A stretch of 64,000 nt of DNA, from contig CAWEOT010000015.1 in NCBI GenBank assembly GCA_963810775.1, positions 496,001 through 560,000 of the forward strand, read 5' to 3'. The notes beneath the pieces are model-generated. The model did not search any database. It was not told the DNA's origin and saw only the letters and a list, made by a program, of their open reading frames with translations. Positions 33,024 through 40,820 of this stretch are shown here, piece by piece. Numbering within the stretch: position 1 is the first letter of the stretch; the number at the start of each line of letters is the position of its first letter. A program made the position numbers and the translations under genes. This stretch comes from DATBVX01 sp963810775 (GTDB lineage: Bacteria; Pseudomonadota; Gammaproteobacteria; Steroidobacterales; Steroidobacteraceae).

Positions 33024-33739
33024 GCACCCTCCTCACCCGGCGTCGTGAGCATGTAGCCGGCGCCACGGATGCCGCGGATTTCCGGATCGCCCGCGCCGCT
33101 CAATGCCAGCTTGCGACGCAGGTTGCTCACGTGCGTGTCGATGCTGCGATCGTAGAGCTCAAGCTTGCGGCCCAGCGCCGATTCGGTGAGCTGTTCGCGC
33201 GAGATCACCTTGCCGGCATGTCGCATAAGTTGTTCGAGCACACGCATCTCGGCGCCGGTGAGCGCAACCACCGCGCCCCTGACCTCGGTCCGATGCCGTG
33301 ATGGGTCGACCGTTACAGGGCCGAGTTGAATGGGTGCACCGGCCGCACTCGCCGGTTCACGTGCGCGGCGCAAGATGGCGCGTAAGCGAGCGGCGAGCTC
33401 GCGCGGGTTGAACGGCTTGGGCAGGTAGTCATCCGCGCCCAGCTCGAGGCCGAGGATCCGGTCGACATCATCGCCGCGGGCCGTCAGCATCAGGACTGGC
33501 GGCGTCTGCGCACGGCGGCGTAACTCCTGCAGAACTTCGAGTCCGCTGCGGCCCGGCAGCATGATGTCGAGAACGATCAAATCGATGTTGGAGGCAGCGA
33601 GGCGGTCCAATACGCCCGTACCTTCATGCACGGCTTCGACCTGAAAGCCCTCTCCTCCGAGGTATTGCGCCAGCATCGCCGTCAGCTCGCGATCGTCGTC
33701 GACCAGCAGCACGCGCGTGGCAGCTGAGGCGGTATTCAT
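33020..33739 (-). CDS. OmpR-family response regulator, CpxR-like
   Basis: A 239-residue regulator with a receiver (acidic triad VDDD, phospho-acceptor Asp58 in IVLDIMLPG, Lys108 in YLPKPF) and a C-terminal winged helix ending GIRGAGYML. The ATG at 33739 begins just before the first receiver strand; an upstream in-frame extension has no family support. It overlaps the kinase gene and is divergent from the Spy/CpxP-like gene, whose promoter region it probably binds. Confidence 0.93.
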   Translation of the reverse strand: MNTASAATRVLLVDDDRELTAMLAQYLGGEGFQVEAVHEGTGVLDRLAASNIDLIVLDIMLPGRSGLEVLQELRRRAQTPPVLMLTARGDDVDRILGLELGADDYLPKPFNPRELAARLRAILRRAREPASAAGAPIQLGPVTVDPSRHRTEVRGAVVALTGAEMRVLEQLMRHAGKVISREQLTESALGRKLELYDRSIDTHVSNLRRKLALSGAGDPEIRGIRGAGYMLTTPGEEGA

Positions 33740-33769
33740 GTGTCGATGGTGCGGGCAAGGCACTGGTTT

Positions 33770-33848
33770 GTCACCGTCACCGATAGCACTTGACCGATCT
33801 TTGCAGGGGTTTGCGCCTCCTAATCCCACCTCGCACTCGCGTCACCGT
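33770..33848. promoter_or_regulatory. Repeated GTCACCGT motifs upstream of the Spy/CpxP-like gene
   Basis: GTCACCGT occurs at 33770-33777, with a second GTCACCG overlapping it at 33776-33782, and again at 33841-33848, all in the 163-base region between the divergent response regulator and Spy/CpxP-like gene. Tandem direct repeats are what OmpR-family regulators bind, so these are candidate operator half-sites. The 64-71 base separation of the two clusters is not the classical spacing. Confidence 0.3.
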
Positions 33849-33902
33849 AAGCTGCTGCCATGGAAAGCTCTCGCGGTGGGAGCAGCGTGGAAGGAGATGA
33901 CA

Positions 33903-34463
33903 GTGGCTGGAAAAGGTAAGCGTTTCATGACCGCATTGCTGGCGGTCGCGGTGCTGGGTGGCGTTGGAATTGCGGCCGCCGGCGATCAACAGGATGACGG
34001 CCGGTGGTCTGCGCATGAGCATGGACCGGGACCCGATGCAATGTTTGGCGCGGGCTTCTTCGGCGCAGACGCAATCGCGCGGATGGGCGATCAGCTCGGG
34101 CTCAGCGCCGAGCAGCGCCAGTCCATCAAGGGAGTTTTCGAGGCCGCGCGCCCGCAGATGCAGGCGATGCGGGACAGCATGCACACGAATGTGGAGAAGT
34201 TGCGCGGCACCCCGCCCGACGATCCGAACTACACCACCGTCGTGGCGCAGGTCAGTCAATCAGCCGCCGAGCTGGCATCGAAGATGGTGACCGAGAGCAG
34301 CCAGGTCCGATCCCAGATCTATGGCCTGCTCACCAAGGAACAGAAAGCGAAGCTCCCGCAGCTTGAGGCGCAGATGAGAGACCAGGCGCGTCAGCGCTTC
34401 CAGCGCCATCGAACACCTGAATCGGCGCCCTCTTCAGGCGATTCGTCGAATCCATCTACCTGA
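33903..34463 (+). CDS. Spy/CpxP-like periplasmic protein
   Basis: A 186-residue exported helical protein with a signal peptide (about residues 5-27, ending AAAG) and an LTXXQ-type region (LGLSAEQRQSIKGVFEAARPQM, later LLTKEQKAKLPQLEAQMRDQ) as in Spy and CpxP periplasmic chaperones. Start: AAGGAG (33891-33896) directly abuts the ATG at 33897, which is too close, but lies six bases before the in-frame GTG at 33903, so I chose the GTG. Divergence from a CpxR-like regulator supports stress control and perhaps negative feedback on the kinase. Confidence 0.82.
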   Translation: MAGKGKRFMTALLAVAVLGGVGIAAAGDQQDDGRWSAHEHGPGPDAMFGAGFFGADAIARMGDQLGLSAEQRQSIKGVFEAARPQMQAMRDSMHTNVEKLRGTPPDDPNYTTVVAQVSQSAAELASKMVTESSQVRSQIYGLLTKEQKAKLPQLEAQMRDQARQRFQRHRTPESAPSSGDSSNPST

Positions 34464-34471
34464 TCCCGGCC

Positions 34472-35068
34472 TCACCGACGGGCCAGATCGCTGGGAGTCA
34501 GGCATGCTTTCACTGACTCCCAGCCCGGTCTGTAACGCGCCACCAGGCTCTGCATCGAGCCCTTTTCGACCGGCGCGTACTCTACTTTCAACGAATCGAG
34601 CATCAGGACTGACTTCGGGCGGCCCTTCGGAAAGCGCGCGCGCGAAGTGAACAGCACGCGGCCCTCGACCGGAGTGTCGCCGGCAAACTGCCTTACGGCC
34701 GCGACCCGATCGAGAAGCGGCCCTTGTGGATTCGCGAACGAATAGCGCCGCCGGCGCGTCATGACCGCCCAGTCATTCATCTGGTCGCCGCCGAAGATCA
34801 GCCCTGGTACCTCGCGCAGATCGAGCACCAGGATGCCTCGCTGCGTGAGCAACAGGAAGTCAACATGCAGCCGTCCATCCATTCCGTCCGGAATGAGCAC
34901 ATCGTGCACGACTTCGTAGGATGCCTCTTTGAGCGCTGCGCGCAGCGTACGCAATTCGGCCATGCGCCGCAGGCGGCCATAGCTCCACAGCGCGGCGGCG
35001 CCGAGAACCAGCGCGCCGAGCACCCAGGCAACGACGCGTGGATCCAGGCGTTCGAGTGTTTCGATCAT
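34472..35068 (-). CDS. NERD-domain membrane-anchored protein
   Basis: A 198-residue protein with one N-terminal membrane helix (about 14-32) and a NERD (nuclease-related) domain: VVHDVLIPDG, GRLHVDFLLLTQRGILVLDLRE, then VAAVRQFAG and GRVLFTSRARFP. The HVDFLLL...ILVLD core is the NERD signature; proteins of this type are predicted nucleases, but activity is unproven. Its ATG overlaps the thrC stop by four bases, so it is the fourth gene of the thr operon, an odd place for a nuclease-like protein. Confidence 0.78.
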   Translation of the reverse strand: MIETLERLDPRVVAWVLGALVLGAAALWSYGRLRRMAELRTLRAALKEASYEVVHDVLIPDGMDGRLHVDFLLLTQRGILVLDLREVPGLIFGGDQMNDWAVMTRRRRYSFANPQGPLLDRVAAVRQFAGDTPVEGRVLFTSRARFPKGRPKSVLMLDSLKVEYAPVEKGSMQSLVARYRPGWESVKACLTPSDLARR

Positions 35069-36366
35069 TTTTCCAGAAGGCTTCTTTTGAGAGTGGCGAA
35101 TTCAGCATCGATCTGCGTCACCTGTCGCGGCAACGACAGCAGCGCGGCGAGCGCGGGGGGAATAGCGACCTCGCCTCCGATCAAGGGTTCGACGATCTCG
35201 CTGAACTTGGCCGGGTGCGCAGTGGCCACCAGGACCCAGTGGTGGCCGCGACGCAATTCGACCGGAAGTTGCATGTAGGCTTCTGCAGCAACGGCGGTGT
35301 GCGGACACCAGACCCGCCCGTAACCGGAGTAATCAGTCCGGATGCGCGCCCGGATCTCATCGTCGCTGATCGATACCGCGGCCAGGCGGTTGCCCCACGT
35401 CTGGGGATCGGGCATCAACGTACCCAAGCGCTCTGCGTTGCTCGGATCGCCCACATCCATGGCGGAGGCGAGCGTAACGACACTCGGGCGCGGCGACCAC
35501 TTGCCGCTCTCCAGGAAGTCGGGAACGGTGCGGTTGGCGTTGTGAGCCAGCACGATCTCAGCAATCGGCAACCCCATCTCGCGCGCCCAGATGCACGCAA
35601 CCGCATTGCCGAGGTTGCCGCTTGGCACGAGGAACGAAGCCGGCCCCTCGGTACGACGAGCGACATCCAGGCTGGCCGCGGCGTAGTACGCGATCTGCGG
35701 CAGCAGGCGCCCGATGTTGATGCTGTTCGCCGACGAGATTTTTCCGAACTCGCGCAGCTGCGGATCCGCAAGCGCTGCCTTGGCAAGCCGCTGGCAGTCA
35801 TCGAACGAGCCATCGATGGAGAAGCTGCGCACGTTGCCACCCCAGCAGGTGAGCTGCTGCTCCTGGCGGGGTGATACCCGGCCGCGCGGAAAGAGAATCA
35901 CAACTTCGAATCCCGGACGACCGTGAAATGCGGCCGCAACCGCACTGCCGGTATCGCCGGAAGTCGCCACGACAATAGTCGTGCTCTGCGCCGAACTTTG
36001 CAGGCGCGACAGACTCGCGGCGAGAAAGCGCGCGCCAAAATCCTTGAAGGCCGCCGTCGGACCGTGAAACAGCTCCAGCACCTCCAGAGGCTCGCGCCCG
36101 CCGCGCAACGGTGTCAGCGGCGCCGGAAAGTCGTACGCCTCGGTCGCAATTTCCACCAGGGACTTTGCCAGGCTGTCGCCGGCGAAGAACGGCTCGAGCA
36201 CTGTGGCCGCGATTTGCGCCAGCGCTGCGTTCGCAGGGAACCCCTCTGCCTTGATGCCTGGAAGTGAGTTGGGAACATACAGGCCGCCGTCCGGCGCCAG
36301 GCCGCGTGCCATCGCATCGGCCAACGTCGTGCGATCTTTAGGATTGCGAGTGCTCTGGAAGTGCAT
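35065..36366 (-). CDS. thrC: Threonine synthase
   Basis: A 433-residue PLP enzyme that converts O-phosphohomoserine to threonine, the last step of the pathway. It matches E. coli ThrC in length (428) and motifs: MHFQSTRNPKDRTTLADA at the start, PLP lysine in HGPTAAFKDFGARFLA, and the phosphate loop PSGNLGNAVA. The ATG at 36366 overlaps the thrB stop by one base (TGATG). The reading frame remains open far upstream inside thrB, but only this start fits the family. It is coupled to thrB and to the NERD gene. Confidence 0.96.
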   Translation of the reverse strand: MHFQSTRNPKDRTTLADAMARGLAPDGGLYVPNSLPGIKAEGFPANAALAQIAATVLEPFFAGDSLAKSLVEIATEAYDFPAPLTPLRGGREPLEVLELFHGPTAAFKDFGARFLAASLSRLQSSAQSTTIVVATSGDTGSAVAAAFHGRPGFEVVILFPRGRVSPRQEQQLTCWGGNVRSFSIDGSFDDCQRLAKAALADPQLREFGKISSANSINIGRLLPQIAYYAAASLDVARRTEGPASFLVPSGNLGNAVACIWAREMGLPIAEIVLAHNANRTVPDFLESGKWSPRPSVVTLASAMDVGDPSNAERLGTLMPDPQTWGNRLAAVSISDDEIRARIRTDYSGYGRVWCPHTAVAAEAYMQLPVELRRGHHWVLVATAHPAKFSEIVEPLIGGEVAIPPALAALLSLPRQVTQIDAEFATLKRSLLEK

Positions 36367-37301
36367 CAGGGATCGATCAGTCGTGCGCCCAGGGGTTCGA
36401 TACTGGTGACCCAGTGATCGCTCGCGAGACTGTGCGCGGAGAATGCCGCGACCATAGCGCGCCGCACGCTCTCGGCATGCGGCGCCTCGCACCATGCAAA
36501 TACCGTCGGCCCCGCGCCGGAGATCGAGCAGCCGAGAGCGCCACCGGCCATCGCGGCGGCGCGCACTGCCTTGAAGCCGGGAATGAGCGCGGCGCGCTGC
36601 GGTTCGATCACCACATCCTGGAAGGCATCGCGGATCATCTCGAGGTCGCCCGAATAGCAGCCTGAGATGAAACCCGCCAGGTTGGCCGTCTGCCAAACGA
36701 AGTCCGACAACGTGACCGTCTTGCTAAGCATGCCGCGTGCTTCACGGGTCGAAATGGACATATGAGGGTGCACCAGCACGCAACGGATCGTCGCTGGCAC
36801 CGGAATCTGCTTGGTGCGCGGATTGTCGATTCCGACCGTCAACACCAGTCCGCCGATCAGCGACGGGGCGATGTTGTCGACGTGAATCGAACCGCTCGCA
36901 ACCTGCTCCCCGTGCATCGCACATTTCAGCAGCTCGATGGTTCCGGCGGGCTCATCGAGCAATGCATTGGCGGCGACCACTGCAGCGACCGCCGAGGCTG
37001 CTGACCCGCCCAATCCAGAGCCGAGCGGAATGCCCTTTTCGATCTCGAGTTCGACTCCCTCGGGACCAAGGCGCGCCTGCCACAGGGTCAGCACTGCCTT
37101 ACCCGCGGTATTGCGCTCAGCCTCGAGCGGCAATGCTGTCGCTACACCGCTCACGGATCGAATGCGAACTCCTGCATCCCGCACGCGTCGTGCGGTCACC
37201 CGATCGCCCACGCTCTGTACCGTGTGCCCAAGGATGTCGAATCCGATGCCAACGTTGCCGACCGTTGCGGGTGCGAATGCCGTTGCCTCGGTGCGCGCCA
37301 T
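36366..37301 (-). CDS. thrB: Homoserine kinase (GHMP family)
   Basis: A 311-residue GHMP kinase that phosphorylates homoserine. The start ARTEATAFAPATVGNVGIGFDILG and ATP loop IPLGSGLGGSAASAVAAV (about residue 90-107) are diagnostic; the C-terminal GALGCSISGAGPTVFA is the third GHMP motif. The ATG at 37301 lies five bases after the thrA stop; an in-frame extension into thrA is not credible. It is the middle gene of thrABC. Confidence 0.96.
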   Translation of the reverse strand: MARTEATAFAPATVGNVGIGFDILGHTVQSVGDRVTARRVRDAGVRIRSVSGVATALPLEAERNTAGKAVLTLWQARLGPEGVELEIEKGIPLGSGLGGSAASAVAAVVAANALLDEPAGTIELLKCAMHGEQVASGSIHVDNIAPSLIGGLVLTVGIDNPRTKQIPVPATIRCVLVHPHMSISTREARGMLSKTVTLSDFVWQTANLAGFISGCYSGDLEMIRDAFQDVVIEPQRAALIPGFKAVRAAAMAGGALGCSISGAGPTVFAWCEAPHAESVRRAMVAAFSAHSLASDHWVTSIEPLGARLIDP

Positions 37302-37306
37302 GTCGA

Positions 37307-39784
37307 TCAGAGCTTGGCACCCAGGTAAGCACACACGCGTAGCAGATCGGCGAACACACCGCCCGCGGTCACTTCCGGTCCCGCGCCCGGTCCCTGCACG
37401 ATCAGTGGGTTGTCGCAATAGCGGTGCGTGGCAAAGCGCACGACATTGTCCGTCAGCGAGATATTGGCGAATGCATGCCGCGCATCGAGACGCGTCAGGC
37501 CCACCGTCGCACGTCCGCTGGCGTCGAGGCGGCCGATATATCGCAACACCTGCTGTTCGGCTTTTGCCTTCTGATAGCGCGTCTGCATGTCGCCATCGAA
37601 CTCACTCAGGCGCTCAAGGAACTCCTCAATCGAGCATCGCGCCAGCGCCGGCGGCACCAGGCTCTCGACAGCAACATCGGCGAGCTCGAGTCCCAGGCCC
37701 ATCTCCCGCCCGAGAATGATCAGCTTGCGCGCCACGTCCATGCCGGAGAGATCATCGCGCGGATCAGGTTCGGTGTAGCCCCTGGCCTTGGCTTCGCGCA
37801 CGATGCGCGAGAACGGCGTCGAACCGTCAAAGACATTGAACAGGTACGCGAGCGTGCCGGAGAGAATGCCCTCGATGCTGACGATCTCGTCCCCGGTCTC
37901 GCGCAGATCGCGCAGCGTCTGAATGATCGGCAGCCCCGCACCCACTGTTGTCTCATACAGGTAGTGAGAACCGGCTGCGCGGCGCGCCTCCCGCAGCGCG
38001 CTATACGCCGCAAGCTCGCCGCTGTTGGCCTTCTTGTTCGGGGTCACGACGTGCATGCCATCCGCGAGCCACTCGCGGTAGCGCGATGCGACCTCACTGC
38101 TCGCTGTGCAGTCAAGCATCACGGCGTGTGGCAGGTGGTCGGCGTGCACGAATTGGGCGAACGCCTGCGGGTCGGCCGCCACAGCATCGCGGGCCAGTCG
38201 TTCCCGCCATTGACCGAGGTCGATGCCGCCATCGACCAGCAACATGCGACTCGAGGTCATGATGCCCCGGACACGCAGGTCGATGCTGAGATCGCGTCCC
38301 AGTCGTTCGATCTGCCCGGCCAGCTGATCGAGCAGCACGCTGCCAACCGTTCCGGGTCCGATCACACCGATGGATACAGTGTGCGGCGACAGGTAGAAGC
38401 TGGAATGCACGGCGCGCAATGCGCGCGAGGTGTGGCGCCCGTCAATGACGACTGAGATGTTGCGCTCCGAGGCGCCCTGCGCGATGGCGCGCACGTTCAC
38501 CGCCGAGTCACCAAGGGCCGTAAACACTTTCGCTGCGACGCCATGCGCGCCGGCCATGCCATCACCTACTACCGCGAGAATGGCGAGGCCACGATCGACC
38601 TCGATGCTCTGGATCTGCCCCTGGCGCAGCTCGCTCTCGAAGGCATTGCGCACCACGGATTCGGCGCGCGTTGCCTGTGTTTCCGGAATGGCAAAGCAGA
38701 TCGAATGCTCGGAGCTGCCCTGCGAAATGAGGATGACCGAGATGTTCTCCTCGCGCAGCGCCCCGAACAGGCGATGTGCCGTTCCGGGGACTCCGATCAT
38801 GCCCGCACCCTCCAGGTTGAGCAGCGCGATGGCGTCAATGCTGGTGATGCCCTTCACCTGCAGGAGTGATTGCGGCTCGGCGCATATCAGCGTCCCTTCG
38901 CGGTCGGGAGCGAACGCATTGCGTATCCAGATCGGGATGTCGCGTTCGATCGCGGGCGCCATGGTTTGTGGATGTATGACCTTGGCACCGAAGTACGCGA
39001 GCTCCATCGCCTCGTTGTAGGACAGCGAGTCGATCACCTTGGCCTCCGGCACGAGGCGTGGATCGGCGCTCAATACCCCGTCAACATCGGTCCAGATATG
39101 GATCTCGCGTGCCTCGAGCAAGGCGCCGAAGATCGAGGCCGAAAAATCGCTGCCGTTACGCCCCAGCGTCGTCTGGATGCCGTTGCAATCCGATGCGATG
39201 AAACCAGTGATCACGAGGGTCCCGGTGAAGCCCGCCTTGAGCTCGGTCTGCATGCGTCGCTGCGATTCGTCCCACTGCACGATCGGGCCGAGCTTGCCCC
39301 ACTCGACCACCACAACCCGGCGCGCATCGAGCCACTCGACGGCACCCACGGAACCAGTGCGTTCGCGCAGCAAAGTCGCAAACAGGCGCGTCGACCAGAT
39401 CTCACCGTACCCGGCGACGAGATCGCGAACGTTCTGCGCCGCCGAGCGAATGAGCTGCACCGTCTGCAGAATGCCGTGAATGTCGCGGCAGTCCGACTTG
39501 AGGTCCGCGATGAACGCCGCCGCGCCGCCCGGCTTCAGTACCGATTCGGCGATCTGGATGTGTCGCTCGCGGATCTCGCCGAGCCGAGCCTCGAAGGAGG
39601 CATCCTGATGCTCAGCCAGAGCCACGATATTGAGCAGCGCGTCGGTGATGCCGCGACACGCCGAGAGGACGATCGCTTGCCGCTCGCCGCCCTGCTCCAC
39701 GATGCGCGCCACGCGCCGGAAACAATCAGCATCAGCGACGCTCGAGCCGCCGAACTTGTGCACTGTCCAGTTGTTGTCGCTCAT
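37307..39784 (-). CDS. thrA: Bifunctional aspartokinase / homoserine dehydrogenase I
   Basis: An 825-residue fusion (E. coli ThrA is 820). The N-terminal aspartokinase (KFGGSSVADADCF, about 8-300) is followed by two ACT-type regulatory modules (about 310-460; VPGTAHRLFGALREENISVILISQGSSEHS). The C-terminal homoserine dehydrogenase (about 465-820) has NAD loop IGVIGPGTVGSVLLDQL and the catalytic region GILSGTLAYLFN...DPRDDLSGMDVARKL. The enzyme commits aspartate to threonine and homoserine synthesis and is typically inhibited by threonine. I see no Thr/Ile-rich leader or attenuator in the 118 bases before it. Confidence 0.97.
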   Translation of the reverse strand: MSDNNWTVHKFGGSSVADADCFRRVARIVEQGGERQAIVLSACRGITDALLNIVALAEHQDASFEARLGEIRERHIQIAESVLKPGGAAAFIADLKSDCRDIHGILQTVQLIRSAAQNVRDLVAGYGEIWSTRLFATLLRERTGSVGAVEWLDARRVVVVEWGKLGPIVQWDESQRRMQTELKAGFTGTLVITGFIASDCNGIQTTLGRNGSDFSASIFGALLEAREIHIWTDVDGVLSADPRLVPEAKVIDSLSYNEAMELAYFGAKVIHPQTMAPAIERDIPIWIRNAFAPDREGTLICAEPQSLLQVKGITSIDAIALLNLEGAGMIGVPGTAHRLFGALREENISVILISQGSSEHSICFAIPETQATRAESVVRNAFESELRQGQIQSIEVDRGLAILAVVGDGMAGAHGVAAKVFTALGDSAVNVRAIAQGASERNISVVIDGRHTSRALRAVHSSFYLSPHTVSIGVIGPGTVGSVLLDQLAGQIERLGRDLSIDLRVRGIMTSSRMLLVDGGIDLGQWRERLARDAVAADPQAFAQFVHADHLPHAVMLDCTASSEVASRYREWLADGMHVVTPNKKANSGELAAYSALREARRAAGSHYLYETTVGAGLPIIQTLRDLRETGDEIVSIEGILSGTLAYLFNVFDGSTPFSRIVREAKARGYTEPDPRDDLSGMDVARKLIILGREMGLGLELADVAVESLVPPALARCSIEEFLERLSEFDGDMQTRYQKAKAEQQVLRYIGRLDASGRATVGLTRLDARHAFANISLTDNVVRFATHRYCDNPLIVQGPGAGPEVTAGGVFADLLRVCAYLGAKL

Positions 39785-39902
39785 CGTTGCTCAGTATATG
39801 AAAGGCCGCGCGCAAACTTGCGCCGACGCGCGCAGTGCACCGGGGTGCAGGTTGAAAGGATATCGCCGCTCTGGGCTTCCCGCTCAGCGAACGGCACGGG
39901 CC

Positions 39903-40178
39903 TCAGGGGCGCCGACGTGGCGGGCCACGGTCGTTGCTGCGCTCGCGCGCTTCGTTGATGCGCAAGCTCCGTCCCCCGAACTGCTGCCCATTGAGTCCGG
40001 AGATGGCACTGTCCGCTTCGCCGCCGTCCATCTCCACAAAGCCGAAGCCACGCGGCCTCCCGGTCTCGCGGTCGGTGATGAGCTTGACGGATTGGACCTT
40101 CCCATACTGCTCGAACAGCTGCCGGATCTGGTCTTCAGAGGCGCTGAATGGCAGGTTTCCCACGTAGATTGTTTTCAT
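39903..40178 (-). CDS. RRM-domain RNA-binding protein
   Basis: A 91-residue protein that is almost entirely one RNA recognition motif: RNP2 IYVGNL (residues 4-9) and RNP1 RGFGFVEM (residues 43-50), with a short Arg/Pro-rich tail (ERSNDRGPPRRRP). Bacterial single-RRM proteins of this size (Rbp type) bind RNA and are often cold-regulated. The ATG is preceded by GAGG. Its leader contains two inverted repeats, which could be control elements. Confidence 0.93.
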   Translation of the reverse strand: MKTIYVGNLPFSASEDQIRQLFEQYGKVQSVKLITDRETGRPRGFGFVEMDGGEADSAISGLNGQQFGGRSLRINEARERSNDRGPPRRRP

Positions 40179-40189
40179 TGCCTCACCTG

Positions 40190-40253
40190 ACGGGTCTGCC
40201 GAGAACCCGTAGAAGTCGCGGCGACTCTAATCTTTCGCGCTGCATCATGGCAA
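40190..40253 (-). promoter_or_regulatory. Promoter candidate and two hairpins in the RRM gene leader
   Basis: Read on the minus strand: TTGCCA (40253-40248) and TAGAGT (40229-40224) are 18 bases apart. A perfect 13-base inverted repeat AGTCGCCGCGACT (40226-40214) overlaps the -10/start area. A second repeat, ACGGGT...ACCCGT (40210-40205 with 40195-40190), lies in the expected mRNA leader just before the ribosome-binding site. The first hairpin could instead end the upstream transcript, but no T-run follows it. Confidence 0.35.
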
Positions 40254-40255
40254 GC

Positions 40256-40777
40256 TCACCGCACCCAGTGAGAGGGGTCGATCGTCACCGGTTTCTGTTC
40301 TGCCAGTAGCTTCACCAGAGCGTCGACGATCCTGGACTCATCGAGCACCACGTCCTCCGGAAGACTCAGGTCCGGGATGCTTGCTTCCTGCTCGCGTGAG
40401 GGTGTGGTCAGGTTGTCGCCGTCATACTCGAGCCGAATTCCCCGCCCGGAGAGCCCTTCGCGGCGGTGAAATGCCGGTAGCGGCCAATCCTTGCGCCGCC
40501 AGTGAGGATGATGACCCGTGACCCGCCACAAGCCACGGTGCAAGGCGCTATCCTTCAATCGGCAGATGAGACTGGCCTGCTCCGCCCTGATTTGCGCCAA
40601 CTCCGCTTCATCCGGCAACTCCTTGCGCAGCGGGCCAAAGAAGTAGCCGAGGATGACCGGTCCACGCTTCGGCCGGCGGGCCACCAGGCCGATAGCAAAA
40701 CCGCGCGGCATCGGCACCGCGAACCAGTCGCCCTCTTTGTATGCTTGTGTCGCCACTGGATGTACACGCCGGCTCAT
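40256..40777 (-). CDS. Imm26-like protein
   Basis: A 173-residue soluble protein. The N-terminal region (KEGDWFAVPMPRGFAIGLVARR followed by VILGYFFGPL) resembles the Imm26 immunity-protein family (GD-FA-P---G-G-G, ILGYFF), but no toxin gene is adjacent. The rest is charged, with no motif I recognise (WRRKDWPLPAFHRREGL; C terminus VTIDPSHWVR). I chose the ATG at 40777; a GTG at 40789 is also possible. It lies between the RRM gene and an ABC exporter on the same strand. The immunity role is a similarity-based guess. Confidence 0.55.
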   Translation of the reverse strand: MSRRVHPVATQAYKEGDWFAVPMPRGFAIGLVARRPKRGPVILGYFFGPLRKELPDEAELAQIRAEQASLICRLKDSALHRGLWRVTGHHPHWRRKDWPLPAFHRREGLSGRGIRLEYDGDNLTTPSREQEASIPDLSLPEDVVLDESRIVDALVKLLAEQKPVTIDPSHWVR

Positions 40778-40820
40778 TCCGGCGCCCACGCCATCCTATC
40801 AGCAGTGCGCAATATCCCGA

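Noticed and set aside
39785..39902. Possible thr attenuator before thrA
   Set aside because: I looked for a Thr/Ile-rich leader peptide and terminator on the minus strand. Only short GC inverted repeats are present, with no T-run and no suitable leader frame.
38870..39958. 362-codon open frame antisense to thrA
   Set aside because: Runs through thrA and its upstream region with no domain signal.
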